A stretch of 64,000 nucleotides of DNA from Actinomycetales bacterium JB111 (lineage in GTDB: Bacteria > Actinomycetota > Actinomycetes > Actinomycetales > Actinomycetaceae): the NCBI GenBank assembly GCA_900163555.1, contig FUHX01000013.1, positions 1-64,000 on the forward strand, written 5' to 3'. Within the stretch, counting starts at the first letter, position 1; every line of letters starts with the position of its first letter. The position numbers were made by a program, and so were the translations under genes. Under the pieces are notes generated by a model. The model was not told the DNA's origin. It worked only from the letters and a program-made list of their open reading frames with translations, and did not search any database. Below are positions 16,681-24,580 of the stretch, one piece after another.

Positions 16681-17577
16681 TCAGGCCCCGTGTGCGGCGG
16701 AGTCCGCGGCGGCCGAGTCGGCGGCGGAGCCGCCCTCGGCGTAGATCGGGGCCACGCCCTCGCCACGGTAGCCCTTCTTCGCCTTCTGGACGAGCTCGTG
16801 CACGTGCGTACGCAGCTCGGCGAAGCGCGGGTCGTTGCGTGTGACGATCTGGGAGCGCTCGTCCGGCAGGTCGACGATGACGTCCTCGAGGATGACCGTC
16901 GGCCGGTGGGACAGCACGAGCACCCGCTGGCCCAGGTAGATCGACTCGTCGATGTCGTGCGTGACGAACAGCAGCGACATGCCGAGACGGCTCCACAGCT
17001 CGCGCACGAGGTCCTCGAGGTCGGCGCGGGTCTGCGCGTCGACCGCCGCGAACGGCTCGTCCATGAGCAGGACGTGCGGCTCATAGGCGACGGCGCGGGC
17101 GATGGCCACGCGCTGCTGCATACCGCCGGACAGCTGCCACGGGTAGGAGTGCGGGACGTCGGACAGGCCGACCGCGTCGAGCGCCGCGTTCACCTTCTCC
17201 GCGCGCTCCGCCTTCGGCATGCCCCGCTCCTTGAGCGGCAGCTCGACGTTCTTGAAGACCGTCAGCCACGGGAACAGCGAGCGGGCGTACTCCTGGAAGA
17301 CGACCGCCATGCCCTTCGGCGGCCCCGTGATCGGGGAGCCCTCCATGACGAGCTCGCCGTCCGTCGGCGGCAGCAGGCCGGCGATCGAGCGGAGCAGGGT
17401 GGTCTTGCCGGCGCCCGACGGGCCGACGATGCAGACCATCTCGCCCGCCTTCAGCGTGAAGCTGATGTCGCGGATCGCCTCGACGCCGTCGGGCCCGGAG
17501 CCGTAGACCTTGTTGAGGCTGGTGACCGTGAGGATCTCCGCGCCGGCCGCGGGTCGGTTGTGGGTTTCGGTGGACAT
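16681..17577 (-). CDS. ABC transporter ATPase, NitT/TauT (SsuB-like) family
   Basis: ATP-hydrolysing subunit (298 residues) of an importer for nitrate, sulfonate, taurine or a related organic anion. Walker A is GPSGAGKTTLL (about 52-62), the Q loop is VVFQEYARSLFPW, the signature is LSGGMQQR, Walker B is VLLMDEPFAAVD, and the switch His is in VTHDIDE. The C-terminal tail is Ala/Ser/Asp-rich. It overlaps the upstream permease stop by 1 nt (TGATG), so the two permeases and the ATPase form one translationally coupled unit. No substrate-binding protein gene is within the window, so substrate identity stays open. Confidence 0.85.
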   Translation of the reverse strand: MSTETHNRPAAGAEILTVTSLNKVYGSGPDGVEAIRDISFTLKAGEMVCIVGPSGAGKTTLLRSIAGLLPPTDGELVMEGSPITGPPKGMAVVFQEYARSLFPWLTVFKNVELPLKERGMPKAERAEKVNAALDAVGLSDVPHSYPWQLSGGMQQRVAIARAVAYEPHVLLMDEPFAAVDAQTRADLEDLVRELWSRLGMSLLFVTHDIDESIYLGQRVLVLSHRPTVILEDVIVDLPDERSQIVTRNDPRFAELRTHVHELVQKAKKGYRGEGVAPIYAEGGSAADSAAADSAAHGA

Positions 17578-18443
17578 CAGTTACCTCCACGCTGGGCACG
17601 GCGCAGGCCGTTGTACCAGTTCAGGACGAAGTGCTCGACGGCACGGAAGATCAGGGACAGGAGGACGCCGACGACTCCGAGCAGGAGGATGCCGGTCCAC
17701 ATCTGGGGGATGGCGAAGCTGCGCTGGAACTGGACGATCGTGAAGCCCAGCCCGTTGTTCGCGGCGAACATCTCGGAGATCACCATGAGGATGATGCCGA
17801 TGGAGAGCGCCTGACGGGCGCCGGCCATGAGCTGGGGGCTCGCCCCCCGCAGGAGCAGGGTCGTGATCCGCTTGTGCCAGCGCATCCGGTACACGCGCGC
17901 CGTGTCCCGCAGGACCTCGTCGACGCCGCGCACACCCTCGGCGGTGTTGAGCAGGATCGGCCACGCGCATCCCATGGCGATGACGAAGATCTTCATGGGG
18001 TCGCGGATGCCGAGGAAGAGCATGAGCACCGGGACCAGGACCGGCGGGGGGATCGCGCGGAAGAACTCCAGGGTCGGCTCCAGGAAGGCGCGCAGGCGCC
18101 GCGAGGAACCGATGAGCATGCCGAGCACGATGCCGAACACCAGCGCGAGGCCGTAGCCGACGAGCAGGCGGTAGACCGACGGGAGGACCTCGGTCTGGAT
18201 CCGGCGGCCGCTCCCGCGAACCTCGATCCAGGTCGGCTGGAACTGCTTCAGAATGTTCTCCAGCGAGGGGAAGAACGGGTTGTCGGAGTCCGCGGAGATG
18301 AACCACCAGCCGACGACCAGGACGATCGGCACGACGATCGCGATGGCGAGGCTGAGAACGACCGGACGGCCCTTCTTCCTGCGCGGCGGCTTGGTCGAGC
18401 CCGCGGCGGCCGGGGCCGCCGCCTCGATCATGGATTCAGCCAT
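17577..18443 (-). CDS. ABC transporter permease, NitT/TauT family
   Basis: Inner-membrane permease of 288 residues with about six helices and the BPD_transp_1 fold. The EAA loop that docks on the ATPase is seen in ILLNTAEGVRGVDEVLRDTARVY, followed by the usual LRGASPQLMAGARQAL. The N-terminus has a basic patch (KPPRRKKGR) before the first helix. Start and stop overlap the two adjoining transporter genes by 1 nt each. With the next permease it would form a heterodimeric channel, as each differs clearly in sequence. Confidence 0.85.
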   Translation of the reverse strand: MAESMIEAAAPAAAGSTKPPRRKKGRPVVLSLAIAIVVPIVLVVGWWFISADSDNPFFPSLENILKQFQPTWIEVRGSGRRIQTEVLPSVYRLLVGYGLALVFGIVLGMLIGSSRRLRAFLEPTLEFFRAIPPPVLVPVLMLFLGIRDPMKIFVIAMGCAWPILLNTAEGVRGVDEVLRDTARVYRMRWHKRITTLLLRGASPQLMAGARQALSIGIILMVISEMFAANNGLGFTIVQFQRSFAIPQMWTGILLLGVVGVLLSLIFRAVEHFVLNWYNGLRRAQRGGN

Positions 18444-19261
18444 CAGCTGTTCGCCTCCCTGCGGACCGAGGTGTGCCAGAAGAGCAGTCGGCGCTCGACC
18501 GTCCGTGCGCCGATGTTGACGAGGACGCCGAGGATGCCGGTCACGAAGATGAGGCCGTACATCGAGGCGACCGCGCCGGACTGCTGGGCGACCGAGATGA
18601 GCTTGCCGAGCCCGGGGGTCCCGATGATGAGCTCACCCGTGATCGTGAGGATCAGTGCCACGGAGGCGGCCAGGCGGAATCCCGTGACGATGTACGGCAG
18701 CGCGGTCGGCCAGATGACCTGGCGCGCCTCGGTGAAGAACCGGAAGCGGTAGCTGCGCGCGGTGTCGCGCGCGACCGGGTCGACGTCCTGGGCGCCGTAC
18801 ATGACCTGCAGCAGTACCTGCCAGAAGGACGCGTACACGACGAGGACGAGGGTCGACTCGCGGCCGGTGCCGAGGGTCAGGACGACGAGCGGGATGAGCG
18901 CCACCGACGGGATCGGCCGGAGGAACTCGATCGTCGACGTGAGCAGCTCGCGCAGGATCCGCACGGAGCCGAGCAGCATCCCGAGGATCGTGCCGGCGAC
19001 CATCGCGATCGCGAGCCCGACGAACCACGTGATGAGGGTGTCGCCGAGCGCGCCCCAGAACTCGGGCTGCTGGAAGCGCTGGGCGAGCGACTCCATCCAC
19101 GCGGACAGGGGCGGGAGGAAGCGCGGATTGACCACGCCGAGACGCGGAAGGAGCTCGGCGATCAGAAGGAAACAGACGACTCCGGCGATCCCGAGGAGCG
19201 CGGTCTCGCGCTTGGCCTTGCGGGCGGCAGAGCTCGCCGCACGGGAGATGACGACGCTCAT
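18443..19261 (-). CDS. ABC transporter permease, NitT/TauT family
   Basis: Second permease (272 residues), with the same fold: six hydrophobic segments and an EAA loop at QVMYGAQDVDPVARDTARSYRF followed by IWPTALPYIVTGFRLA. It is the first large gene of the transport operon. Its ATG overlaps the stop of a 29-codon upstream reading frame as ATGA, so its translation may depend on that leader. The DTARxYRF-type loop is shared with its partner permease. Substrate unknown. Confidence 0.85.
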   Translation of the reverse strand: MSVVISRAASSAARKAKRETALLGIAGVVCFLLIAELLPRLGVVNPRFLPPLSAWMESLAQRFQQPEFWGALGDTLITWFVGLAIAMVAGTILGMLLGSVRILRELLTSTIEFLRPIPSVALIPLVVLTLGTGRESTLVLVVYASFWQVLLQVMYGAQDVDPVARDTARSYRFRFFTEARQVIWPTALPYIVTGFRLAASVALILTITGELIIGTPGLGKLISVAQQSGAVASMYGLIFVTGILGVLVNIGARTVERRLLFWHTSVRREANS

Positions 19262-19347
19262 CGCTGATCGCCTCGATCCTCGCGGTCACCGGCTGACCGG
19301 CATCGACCGCTCACCCTCGGCGCGGCGCGCAACAGAGGTGTGCGCAT
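19258..19347 (-). CDS. Small upstream ORF, candidate Cys-containing leader peptide
   Basis: A 29-codon frame starting MRTPLLRAAPRVSG and containing one Cys in GRCRSAGD. AAGGAG lies about 9 nt before the ATG, one of the better ribosome binding sites in the region, and the stop overlaps the permease start by 4 bp (ATGA). Several actinobacteria have short leader peptides with a MRTPLL-like start and an RVxSxxCR-like motif before sulfur or sulfonate transport genes; the resemblance here is partial. A TACACT hexamer on the minus strand at 19401-19406 could be the -10 box. If real, it would couple transporter expression to Cys-tRNA or general translation. Chance cannot be excluded. Confidence 0.4.
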   Translation of the reverse strand: MRTPLLRAAPRVSGRCRSAGDREDRGDQR

Positions 19348-19739
19348 GGACTGGAACTCCTTCGTTCGTGGTCGTGCTTGCTTCTTCGTCGAGCATGCCG
19401 AGTGTAGGCGTCCTCGCGACCGCGGCCCCCGTCGTTCCGCCTGCGGATTCTGTATGGCGGGCTCGTCCGCGACCGTGTCCGCTCCCCCGCGCGCACCCAC
19501 GTGATGCTAGGAGGAATGCGTGACACCGTCAATTTTTGATACTGCCGATCAAGTTCTCGCGTTCGAGCCGCCCCGCACGCTACGAGCCTGCCCAGGACCG
19601 CACACACGCTCACCCCCGACCATCGGACATCCTCCGACGCCGGGACCCGGCCCGGTCTAGCGTGTCCACCACACCGAGGACCGCGCATCGCCGCCGGTTC
19701 GGACCCGTCGTCGACGACGCCGAGGAGGGCGCACCGCAC
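19348..19739. promoter_or_regulatory. Divergent control region between transporter operon and pcaHG
   Basis: This 392-bp region separates the minus-strand transporter operon from plus-strand pcaHG. Candidate -10 boxes are TACACT on the minus strand (19401-19406) and TAGCGT on the plus strand (19658-19663). A patch at 19529-19552 is AT-rich for this genome and holds the inverted repeat TTGAT-7-ATCAA. No further gene is apparent. Confidence 0.45.
19536..19552. promoter_or_regulatory. Inverted repeat TTGAT-N7-ATCAA, candidate operator
   Basis: Perfect 5-bp arms separated by ACTGCCG, about 105 bp before the likely pcaHG -10 box and in the divergent intergenic region. The layout fits a dimeric regulator such as GntR or IclR type. 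No binding partner is known. Confidence 0.3.
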
Positions 19740-20510
19740 ATGACCGGAACACATGACCTGTTCGCCCCGGGCGCCATCACCCGCGGCGGCGTCGTCCTGC
19801 CCAGCTTCCCCGTCCCCCAGGGCGTCCACCCCGCGCTCGACACCCCCGAGTACCAGTCCACGAAGCTTCGCCACCCCACCGAGCCGCTCGTCCTGCTCCC
19901 CCAGCGCCTCGGCGAGCTCACGGGCCCCGTGCTCGGCGAGGACCGCGTGAGGCCCAGCGACGCGGACCTGACCGCGCAGCACTCCGGCGAGCCGATCGGC
20001 CAGCGGATCATCGTCCACGGCCGCGTCCTCGAGGAGGACGGCCGCCCGCTGCGCGGCGCGCTGGTCGAGGTCTGGCAGGCCAACGCCGGCGGCCGCTACC
20101 GCCACCAGTGGGACCAGTGGCCGGCGCCGCTCGACCCGAACTTCTCCGGCGTCGGCCGCGTGATCACGGACAACGACGGCCGCTACCGGTTCACCACCAT
20201 CAAGCCGGGCGCCTACCCGTGGCGCAACCACCCGAACGCCTGGCGGCCCGCCCACATCCACTTCTCCCTGTTCGGCCGGGCGTTCACCCAGCGGCTCGTC
20301 ACGCAGATGTACTTCCCGGACGACCCGCTGTTCTTCCAGGACCCGATCTACAACTCGGTGCGGGACGAGAAGGCCCGCGAGCGGATGATCTCCCGCTTCG
20401 ACTACGAGCAGACCGAGGACCACTGGGCCCTCGCCTTCGAGTTCGACATCGTGCTGCGCGGGGACAACGCCTCGGTCTTCGAGGACGAGGAGGACGACGA
20501 TGACGAGTGA
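19740..20510 (+). CDS. pcaH: Protocatechuate 3,4-dioxygenase beta subunit
   Basis: Iron-bearing subunit (256 residues) of the intradiol dioxygenase that opens protocatechuate to 3-carboxy-cis,cis-muconate in the beta-ketoadipate pathway. The four Fe(III) ligands of the family are visible: Tyr in GGRYRHQW, Tyr in PGAYPWRN, and both His in RPAHIHFSLFG. The N-terminal 90 residues match the PcaH extension. The ATG at 19740 follows GGAGGG. It overlaps pcaG by 11 bp. No pcaB, pcaC, pcaD or pcaIJ genes are in the window, so downstream steps must be encoded elsewhere. The acidic C-terminus (EDEEDDDDE) is unusual. A closely related intradiol enzyme with another catecholate substrate is a minor alternative. 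Confidence 0.88.
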   Translation: MTGTHDLFAPGAITRGGVVLPSFPVPQGVHPALDTPEYQSTKLRHPTEPLVLLPQRLGELTGPVLGEDRVRPSDADLTAQHSGEPIGQRIIVHGRVLEEDGRPLRGALVEVWQANAGGRYRHQWDQWPAPLDPNFSGVGRVITDNDGRYRFTTIKPGAYPWRNHPNAWRPAHIHFSLFGRAFTQRLVTQMYFPDDPLFFQDPIYNSVRDEKARERMISRFDYEQTEDHWALAFEFDIVLRGDNASVFEDEEDDDDE

Positions 20511-21096
20511 GCGCCACGGCCTGACCCCCTCCGCGACGGTCGGCCCCTACCTGTCGATCGGCCTGGACTGGGGCGACGACGGCCGCCTGCTCGTGCCCGA
20601 GGGGACCGACGGGTCGTTCTGGGTCCGCGGGCAGGTCCTCGGCGGAGACGGCGAGGCGATCGAGGACGCGCTGATCGAGTTCTGGCAGGCCGACCCGCAG
20701 GGACACTTCGACCACCCGGACGACCCGCGCGGCGTGCGGGCGACCGCGGTCGAGGGGTTCCGCGGGTTCGGCCGCAGCCACACGGTCGACCCGGACCGGA
20801 GGTACAAGATCCTCACGGTGCGCCCCGGGCCGCTGCCGGCGGGCGAGCTCGACGACGAGGACGGCCCGCTCGAGGCCCCGCACATCAACGTCACGGTCTT
20901 CGCCCGCGGCATGCTCATCCACACGGTCACGCGGATGTACTTCCCCGGCGAGCCGCTCAACGCGACCGACCCGGTCCTTGCCACCGTCCCCGAGGAGCGC
21001 CGCGACACGCTGGTCGCGCGCGAGGACGGCGAGGGCGGCTACGCCTTCGACATCCGCCTCCAGGGCAACCGCGAGACGGTCTTCTTCCAGACCTGA
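20500..21096 (+). CDS. pcaG: Protocatechuate 3,4-dioxygenase alpha subunit
   Basis: Non-iron partner subunit, 198 residues. It shows the shared fold (TPSATVGPYLSIGL, ALIEFWQADPQGHF, APHINVTVFARGML) but lacks the paired metal histidines, having APHINV where the beta subunit has RPAHIH. That is the normal difference between PcaG and PcaH. The ATG at 20500 lies within the end of pcaH, so the two are translationally coupled, giving the equimolar subunits the enzyme needs. A strong hairpin follows 38 bp after the stop. Confidence 0.88.
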   Translation: MTSERHGLTPSATVGPYLSIGLDWGDDGRLLVPEGTDGSFWVRGQVLGGDGEAIEDALIEFWQADPQGHFDHPDDPRGVRATAVEGFRGFGRSHTVDPDRRYKILTVRPGPLPAGELDDEDGPLEAPHINVTVFARGMLIHTVTRMYFPGEPLNATDPVLATVPEERRDTLVAREDGEGGYAFDIRLQGNRETVFFQT

Positions 21097-21134
21097 CGCT
21101 CCCCCGACGACGGCGCCCCCCCGGGTGCATGCAG

Positions 21135-21169
21135 GCGGCCCCCGCATCCGGTCCGGATGCGGGGGCCGC
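21135..21169. terminator. Terminator between pcaG and the Usp gene
   Basis: Seventeen-base perfect arms meeting at a single T lie between convergent pcaG and the universal stress protein gene. A bidirectional terminator is likely; there is no T tract, as is usual in this genome. Confidence 0.75.
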
Positions 21170-21189
21170 TCGCGTGAGGAGGGTGGGTC

Positions 21190-21597
21190 TCAGCTCGCGG
21201 AGGTCGCCTTCACGGCGAGGACCGGGCAGTCGGCCTTCATGAGGATCTGCTGGGCGTTCGAGCCGAGCAGCAGCTTGCCGACCTGGCTGCGGCGGCGCAG
21301 CCCGATGACGATGAGGTCCGCGTCCTCGGCGGCGGAGACGTCGACGAGGTCGTCGGCCGGGTCCTGCCCCTTCACCAGCGTGCGCACCTCGTGCTCCACG
21401 CCGGCCGCCTCGAGGTCCTTGCGCACCTGGGCGAGCTCGTCCTCGAAGCGCATCGACTCCTGGGGGTCCCAGCTGCGGCCGCCGTGCTGCGAGTTCACGA
21501 CGATGAGCTTGGTGGACCGGAGCGTGGCCTCGGCCGCCGCGCGCGTGAGCGCCGCACGTCCCTCGGCGGTGGGGATGTAACCCACGATGATCGACAT
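21190..21597 (-). CDS. Universal stress protein (UspA family)
   Basis: A single-domain 135-residue Usp-fold protein. It starts MSIIVGYIPTAEGRAAL and ends with the nucleotide-loop region LIVIGLRRRSQVGKLLLGSNAQQIL, DCPVLAVKA. The usual G-2x-G-9x-G(S/T) ATP motif is partly preserved: the second Gly is replaced in GLRRRS, while GSNAQ is kept. The ATG at 21597 has AGAGAGG upstream and a TATGAT hexamer on the minus strand at 21655-21660 as likely -10 box. It lies downstream of the gentisate operon on the same strand but with its own promoter. The GLRRRS-type variant is common in actinobacterial Usp proteins near aromatic catabolic genes; the role is unknown. Confidence 0.85.
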   Translation of the reverse strand: MSIIVGYIPTAEGRAALTRAAAEATLRSTKLIVVNSQHGGRSWDPQESMRFEDELAQVRKDLEAAGVEHEVRTLVKGQDPADDLVDVSAAEDADLIVIGLRRRSQVGKLLLGSNAQQILMKADCPVLAVKATSAS

Positions 21598-21700
21598 CGG
21601 GTGACCTCTCTTCGACGGGAATCACTTGTTCGGCTGCGGTGCCGACGCCCACTCATCATAGAAGCGGGGGTCGCCCGCGGGTGCGGGACGGCCGTTGATC

Positions 21701-21764
21701 GGGCACCGGGTGTGACTGGCACCGGGTCCGGCGGGCACCGGGTGTGACGGGCACCGGATCCGAC
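21701..21764. repeat. 4 x 16-bp intergenic tandem repeat
   Basis: Four units based on gggcaccgggtgtgac; units 1 and 3 are identical and units 2 and 4 differ at four to five positions each. They lie between the Usp gene and the maleylpyruvate isomerase gene, just upstream of the Usp promoter. Confidence 0.85.
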
Positions 21765-21809
21765 GGGCGCAGGGCGGCCGGGTGCCATGGCCGCCCTACG
21801 CCCGGACGC

Positions 21810-22586
21810 TCAGAGCCAGGCGGGGATGTCCGGCAGCTCGCCGCCCTCGGCGTTCAGGCGTCGAGCGCCGCGGCCGGTGAGCCAGCGGACGAGGTCCGCC
21901 TGCCGCCCGCTGACGACCGCGCCGCCCTGGCCGACGACGGTCCGCCCGGGCCGGTCGGTCGGCGCGAGCACGAGGTCGACGTCGAGCTTCTTCCGCTGCC
22001 ACACGGTCGTGACGTCGCCCGCGAGGCGGTCGAGGAGCTCGGGCGGGAAGTCGAGGTAGGAGCCCTGGTTGTCGAGGTCGACGGCGTGGATCCACACCTC
22101 CCGCGTGCGCATCCATGCGGTCTCCCGTACGGGGACCGTCCGCCCCTGCGCGGTGACCACCTCGTGGTCCCACTGCTCGTTCGTCAGGTCGCGCCACTCG
22201 ACGTTCAGGTGGACGACCGAGTGGTCGATGAGGTGCCGCAGCGCGAGCGCCGGGAGCGTCGCGCCGAGCGCGATCTCGGCGTCACGCTGGCCGGGCACGT
22301 ACATCGGCGTCTCCACCCCGGTGCGGGCCCACTCGGTCAGCCGGGTGAGCGCGCGGGCGTTGTAGCCGACGTGCGCGAGGAGCTCGCGCCGGTCCCAGCC
22401 GCCCAGCAGGCTCGGGCCGTCCAGCTCTCGGTCCGACAGCTCCCGCAGCTTGCGCAGGAAGTACGCCGTGCCGCTGCGCGCCCAGGCGAGATCCCGCTTC
22501 GGCGCCTGCTCGGCGTCGTAGCGCGCGCCCGAGCCCTGGCGCTCCATGAGCTCGGCGAGCGCCGTCTCGTCGTACGGGGTGCTCAT
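21810..22586 (-). CDS. Maleylpyruvate isomerase, mycothiol-dependent type
   Basis: Converts maleylpyruvate to fumarylpyruvate in the gentisate pathway. The 258-residue protein has the DinB-like mycothiol-dependent isomerase fold, with the zinc ligands visible as His in LLAHVGYNAR and the Glu/His pair in REVWIHAVDLD. The C-terminal part (about 180-258) matches the MDMPI_C extension. Use of mycothiol rather than glutathione fits an actinobacterium. Its ATG overlaps the hydrolase stop by 4 bp. It is the last gene of the gentisate operon. Confidence 0.85.
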   Translation of the reverse strand: MSTPYDETALAELMERQGSGARYDAEQAPKRDLAWARSGTAYFLRKLRELSDRELDGPSLLGGWDRRELLAHVGYNARALTRLTEWARTGVETPMYVPGQRDAEIALGATLPALALRHLIDHSVVHLNVEWRDLTNEQWDHEVVTAQGRTVPVRETAWMRTREVWIHAVDLDNQGSYLDFPPELLDRLAGDVTTVWQRKKLDVDLVLAPTDRPGRTVVGQGGAVVSGRQADLVRWLTGRGARRLNAEGGELPDIPAWL

Positions 22587-23401
22587 GCACGCACCGCGCG
22601 GTTGTCGACCTCGCCGAGCCCGTCGATCGTCACGGTCACCCGATGGCCGTCCTCGATGTACCGCGCGGGCTTGCGTGCGTGTCCCACGCCGCCCGGGGTG
22701 CCGGTGAGGATGATGTCGCCCGGGTTCAGGGTGAAGATCGTCGAGATGTAGGAGACCAGGGCGGCCGGGCCGAAGACCAGGTCGCCCACCGGGGTGCGCT
22801 GCACCTCGTCCCCGTCGACCCGGGTGACCAGGGCGGCGTCGTCGGGCAGCTCCTCCGGGGTGACCAGGTGCGGGCCGACCGGCGTAGAGGCCTCCCACGC
22901 CTTGCCCTGGAACCACTGCGTGGTGCGGTACTGCCAGTCGCGCATCGTGATGTCGTTGGCGACCGTGTACCCGGCGATCGCGGCCGCGGCCTGCTCCTCG
23001 TCCGCACGGCGGACCGTGGACCCGACGACGACGGCGAGCTCGCCCTCCCAGTCGATGGCCGGCGACTCGGGCGGGAGCACGATGTCGTCGAACGGGCCGA
23101 TGAGGGCGTCCGCGTACTTCGTGAACAGGGTCGGGAACTCCGGCAGCTCCCGCCCCATCTCGAGGATGTGGTTGCGGTAGTTGAGCCCGACGCAGATGAC
23201 CTTCCCGGGCGTCGTGACGACGGCCGCGTGGTCGGCCTCCGCCAGGTCGTGGCGTTCGCCGTCGGCGGTCGCGGCCTCGGCGAGGCCGCCCCCGCGCAGC
23301 AGGTGCGCGACGTCGCCGTATCCCGGGACCTCGATGCCGGTGTCCCCCTCGACGCGGGCGACGAACGTGCCGCCTCCGCGGCGCAGCGTTGCGAGCCTCA
23401 T
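22583..23401 (-). CDS. Fumarylpyruvate hydrolase (FAH family)
   Basis: Cleaves fumarylpyruvate to fumarate and pyruvate, the last gentisate step. The 272-residue protein carries a FAH domain from about residue 65: VICVGLNYRNHILEMG, the metal-binding acids in DWEGELAVVVG and ANDITMRDWQ, and LNPGDIILTGTPGGVG. It overlaps the dioxygenase and the isomerase genes by 4 bp on each side, so the three enzymes are made from one coupled message. Other FAH-family hydrolases share these motifs; the pathway context decides the assignment. Confidence 0.85.
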   Translation of the reverse strand: MRLATLRRGGGTFVARVEGDTGIEVPGYGDVAHLLRGGGLAEAATADGERHDLAEADHAAVVTTPGKVICVGLNYRNHILEMGRELPEFPTLFTKYADALIGPFDDIVLPPESPAIDWEGELAVVVGSTVRRADEEQAAAAIAGYTVANDITMRDWQYRTTQWFQGKAWEASTPVGPHLVTPEELPDDAALVTRVDGDEVQRTPVGDLVFGPAALVSYISTIFTLNPGDIILTGTPGGVGHARKPARYIEDGHRVTVTIDGLGEVDNRAVRA

Positions 23402-24504
23402 CGCTCTCCTCCCTCGAGCAGCGTGCGGTTGAAGTGCAGACGCTCCATGATCGGGGCGTCCGAGAAGCGGAACAGGTCGAACTGGTTCTCCGCCTGGAGC
23501 GACCAGGCCACCCAGGACGGGACGACGAACAGGTCGCCCTTCTCGACGTTGTGCTCCTCGCCGTTCATGACGACCTGGCCGCGGCCCTCGAAGACCTGGA
23601 AGACGGTCGAGCCGACCTCGCGGCGGACCTGCGTGACGGCGCCCGCGCGCAGGCGGTGGAACTCGGCGCGGATCGTCGGCATGACGTCGCCGCCCGTCGT
23701 CGGGTTCACGTAGCGGATGGCCGCGTGCCCCTGCTCGACGGTGGCCGGCTGGCCCTCGTCCTCGAGCAGCAGCTGCTCGGTGAGCGCGCGGTCGGTGTGC
23801 TCCCAGCGGTAGGCGCCGATCGGCGACGACACCGTGTTCTGCAGGCCCGACAGCGGACGCAGGCCCGGGTGGCACCACAGGCGCTCGCCGCGGGAGTAGT
23901 TCGGTGTCGCGTAGTCCGTCACGCGCTCCGAGCCGAACTCGAAGAAGCCGACGTCGGTGTAGTGCGAGAACGGGATGTCCAGGCCGTCGATCCACGCCAT
24001 GGGCTGGTCGGTCTCGTTGTGGTGGCCGTGGAAGTGCCAGCCCGGCGTGAGCAGGAAGTCGCCCCGCGACATGCGGACCGGGTCGCCGTTGACGACCGTC
24101 CACACGCCCTCGCCCTCGACGACGAAGCGGAACGCGTTCTGCGCGTGCCGGTGCTCGGGCGCGGTCTCCTTCGGGCCGAGGTACTGGATCGCGGCCCAAA
24201 GGGTCGGCGAGACGTAGGCGCTGCCGGGCAGGCCGGGGTTCGCGAGCGCGATCGCGCGGCGCTCGCCGCCGCGGCCGACGGGCACGAGGTCGCCCGCGCG
24301 CTCGGCAAGCGGGAGCAGGTTGCTCCAGCGCCACACGTGCGGCACTGCCTTGGGCTGCGGGTGCATGGGCATGAGCTCGTCCAGCTGCGTCCACAGCGGG
24401 ATGAGGTTCTCGGACTCGAAGTCCGCGTACAGCTGGTGAAGTTCTGGCGTGTCCTCCGGGGCCATCGTGTTGTCGACGTTCCCGTGGTCCTGCTGCTCCA
24501 ACAT
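23398..24504 (-). CDS. Gentisate 1,2-dioxygenase
   Basis: Bicupin Fe(II) dioxygenase (368 residues) that opens the gentisate ring to maleylpyruvate. The N-terminal cupin holds the iron site: PEHRHAQNAFRFVVEGEG at about 117-134, followed by GDFLLTPGWHFHGHHNE with further His residues. The C-terminal cupin has VFQVFEGRGQVVM and KGDLFVVPSWVAW. AGGAGG precedes the ATG at 24504. A 76-bp gap separates it from the hydroxylase gene upstream, and its stop overlaps the hydrolase gene by 4 bp. Length and motifs are typical for the family. Confidence 0.92.
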   Translation of the reverse strand: MLEQQDHGNVDNTMAPEDTPELHQLYADFESENLIPLWTQLDELMPMHPQPKAVPHVWRWSNLLPLAERAGDLVPVGRGGERRAIALANPGLPGSAYVSPTLWAAIQYLGPKETAPEHRHAQNAFRFVVEGEGVWTVVNGDPVRMSRGDFLLTPGWHFHGHHNETDQPMAWIDGLDIPFSHYTDVGFFEFGSERVTDYATPNYSRGERLWCHPGLRPLSGLQNTVSSPIGAYRWEHTDRALTEQLLLEDEGQPATVEQGHAAIRYVNPTTGGDVMPTIRAEFHRLRAGAVTQVRREVGSTVFQVFEGRGQVVMNGEEHNVEKGDLFVVPSWVAWSLQAENQFDLFRFSDAPIMERLHFNRTLLEGGER

Positions 24505-24580
24505 GGCAGTTCCTCCTGGCGGATGAGCGGTGGTGCGGTCGGTTCCCGGGGCTCTGGGTGCCTCGGGTGATGTCTGCGTC

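Noticed and set aside
19740-21096. Catechol or hydroxyquinol 1,2-dioxygenase
   Set aside because: Two adjacent intradiol subunits, one with and one without the iron ligands, match the PcaH/PcaG pair; catechol-type enzymes are single-gene homodimers with a helical N-terminal linker domain.
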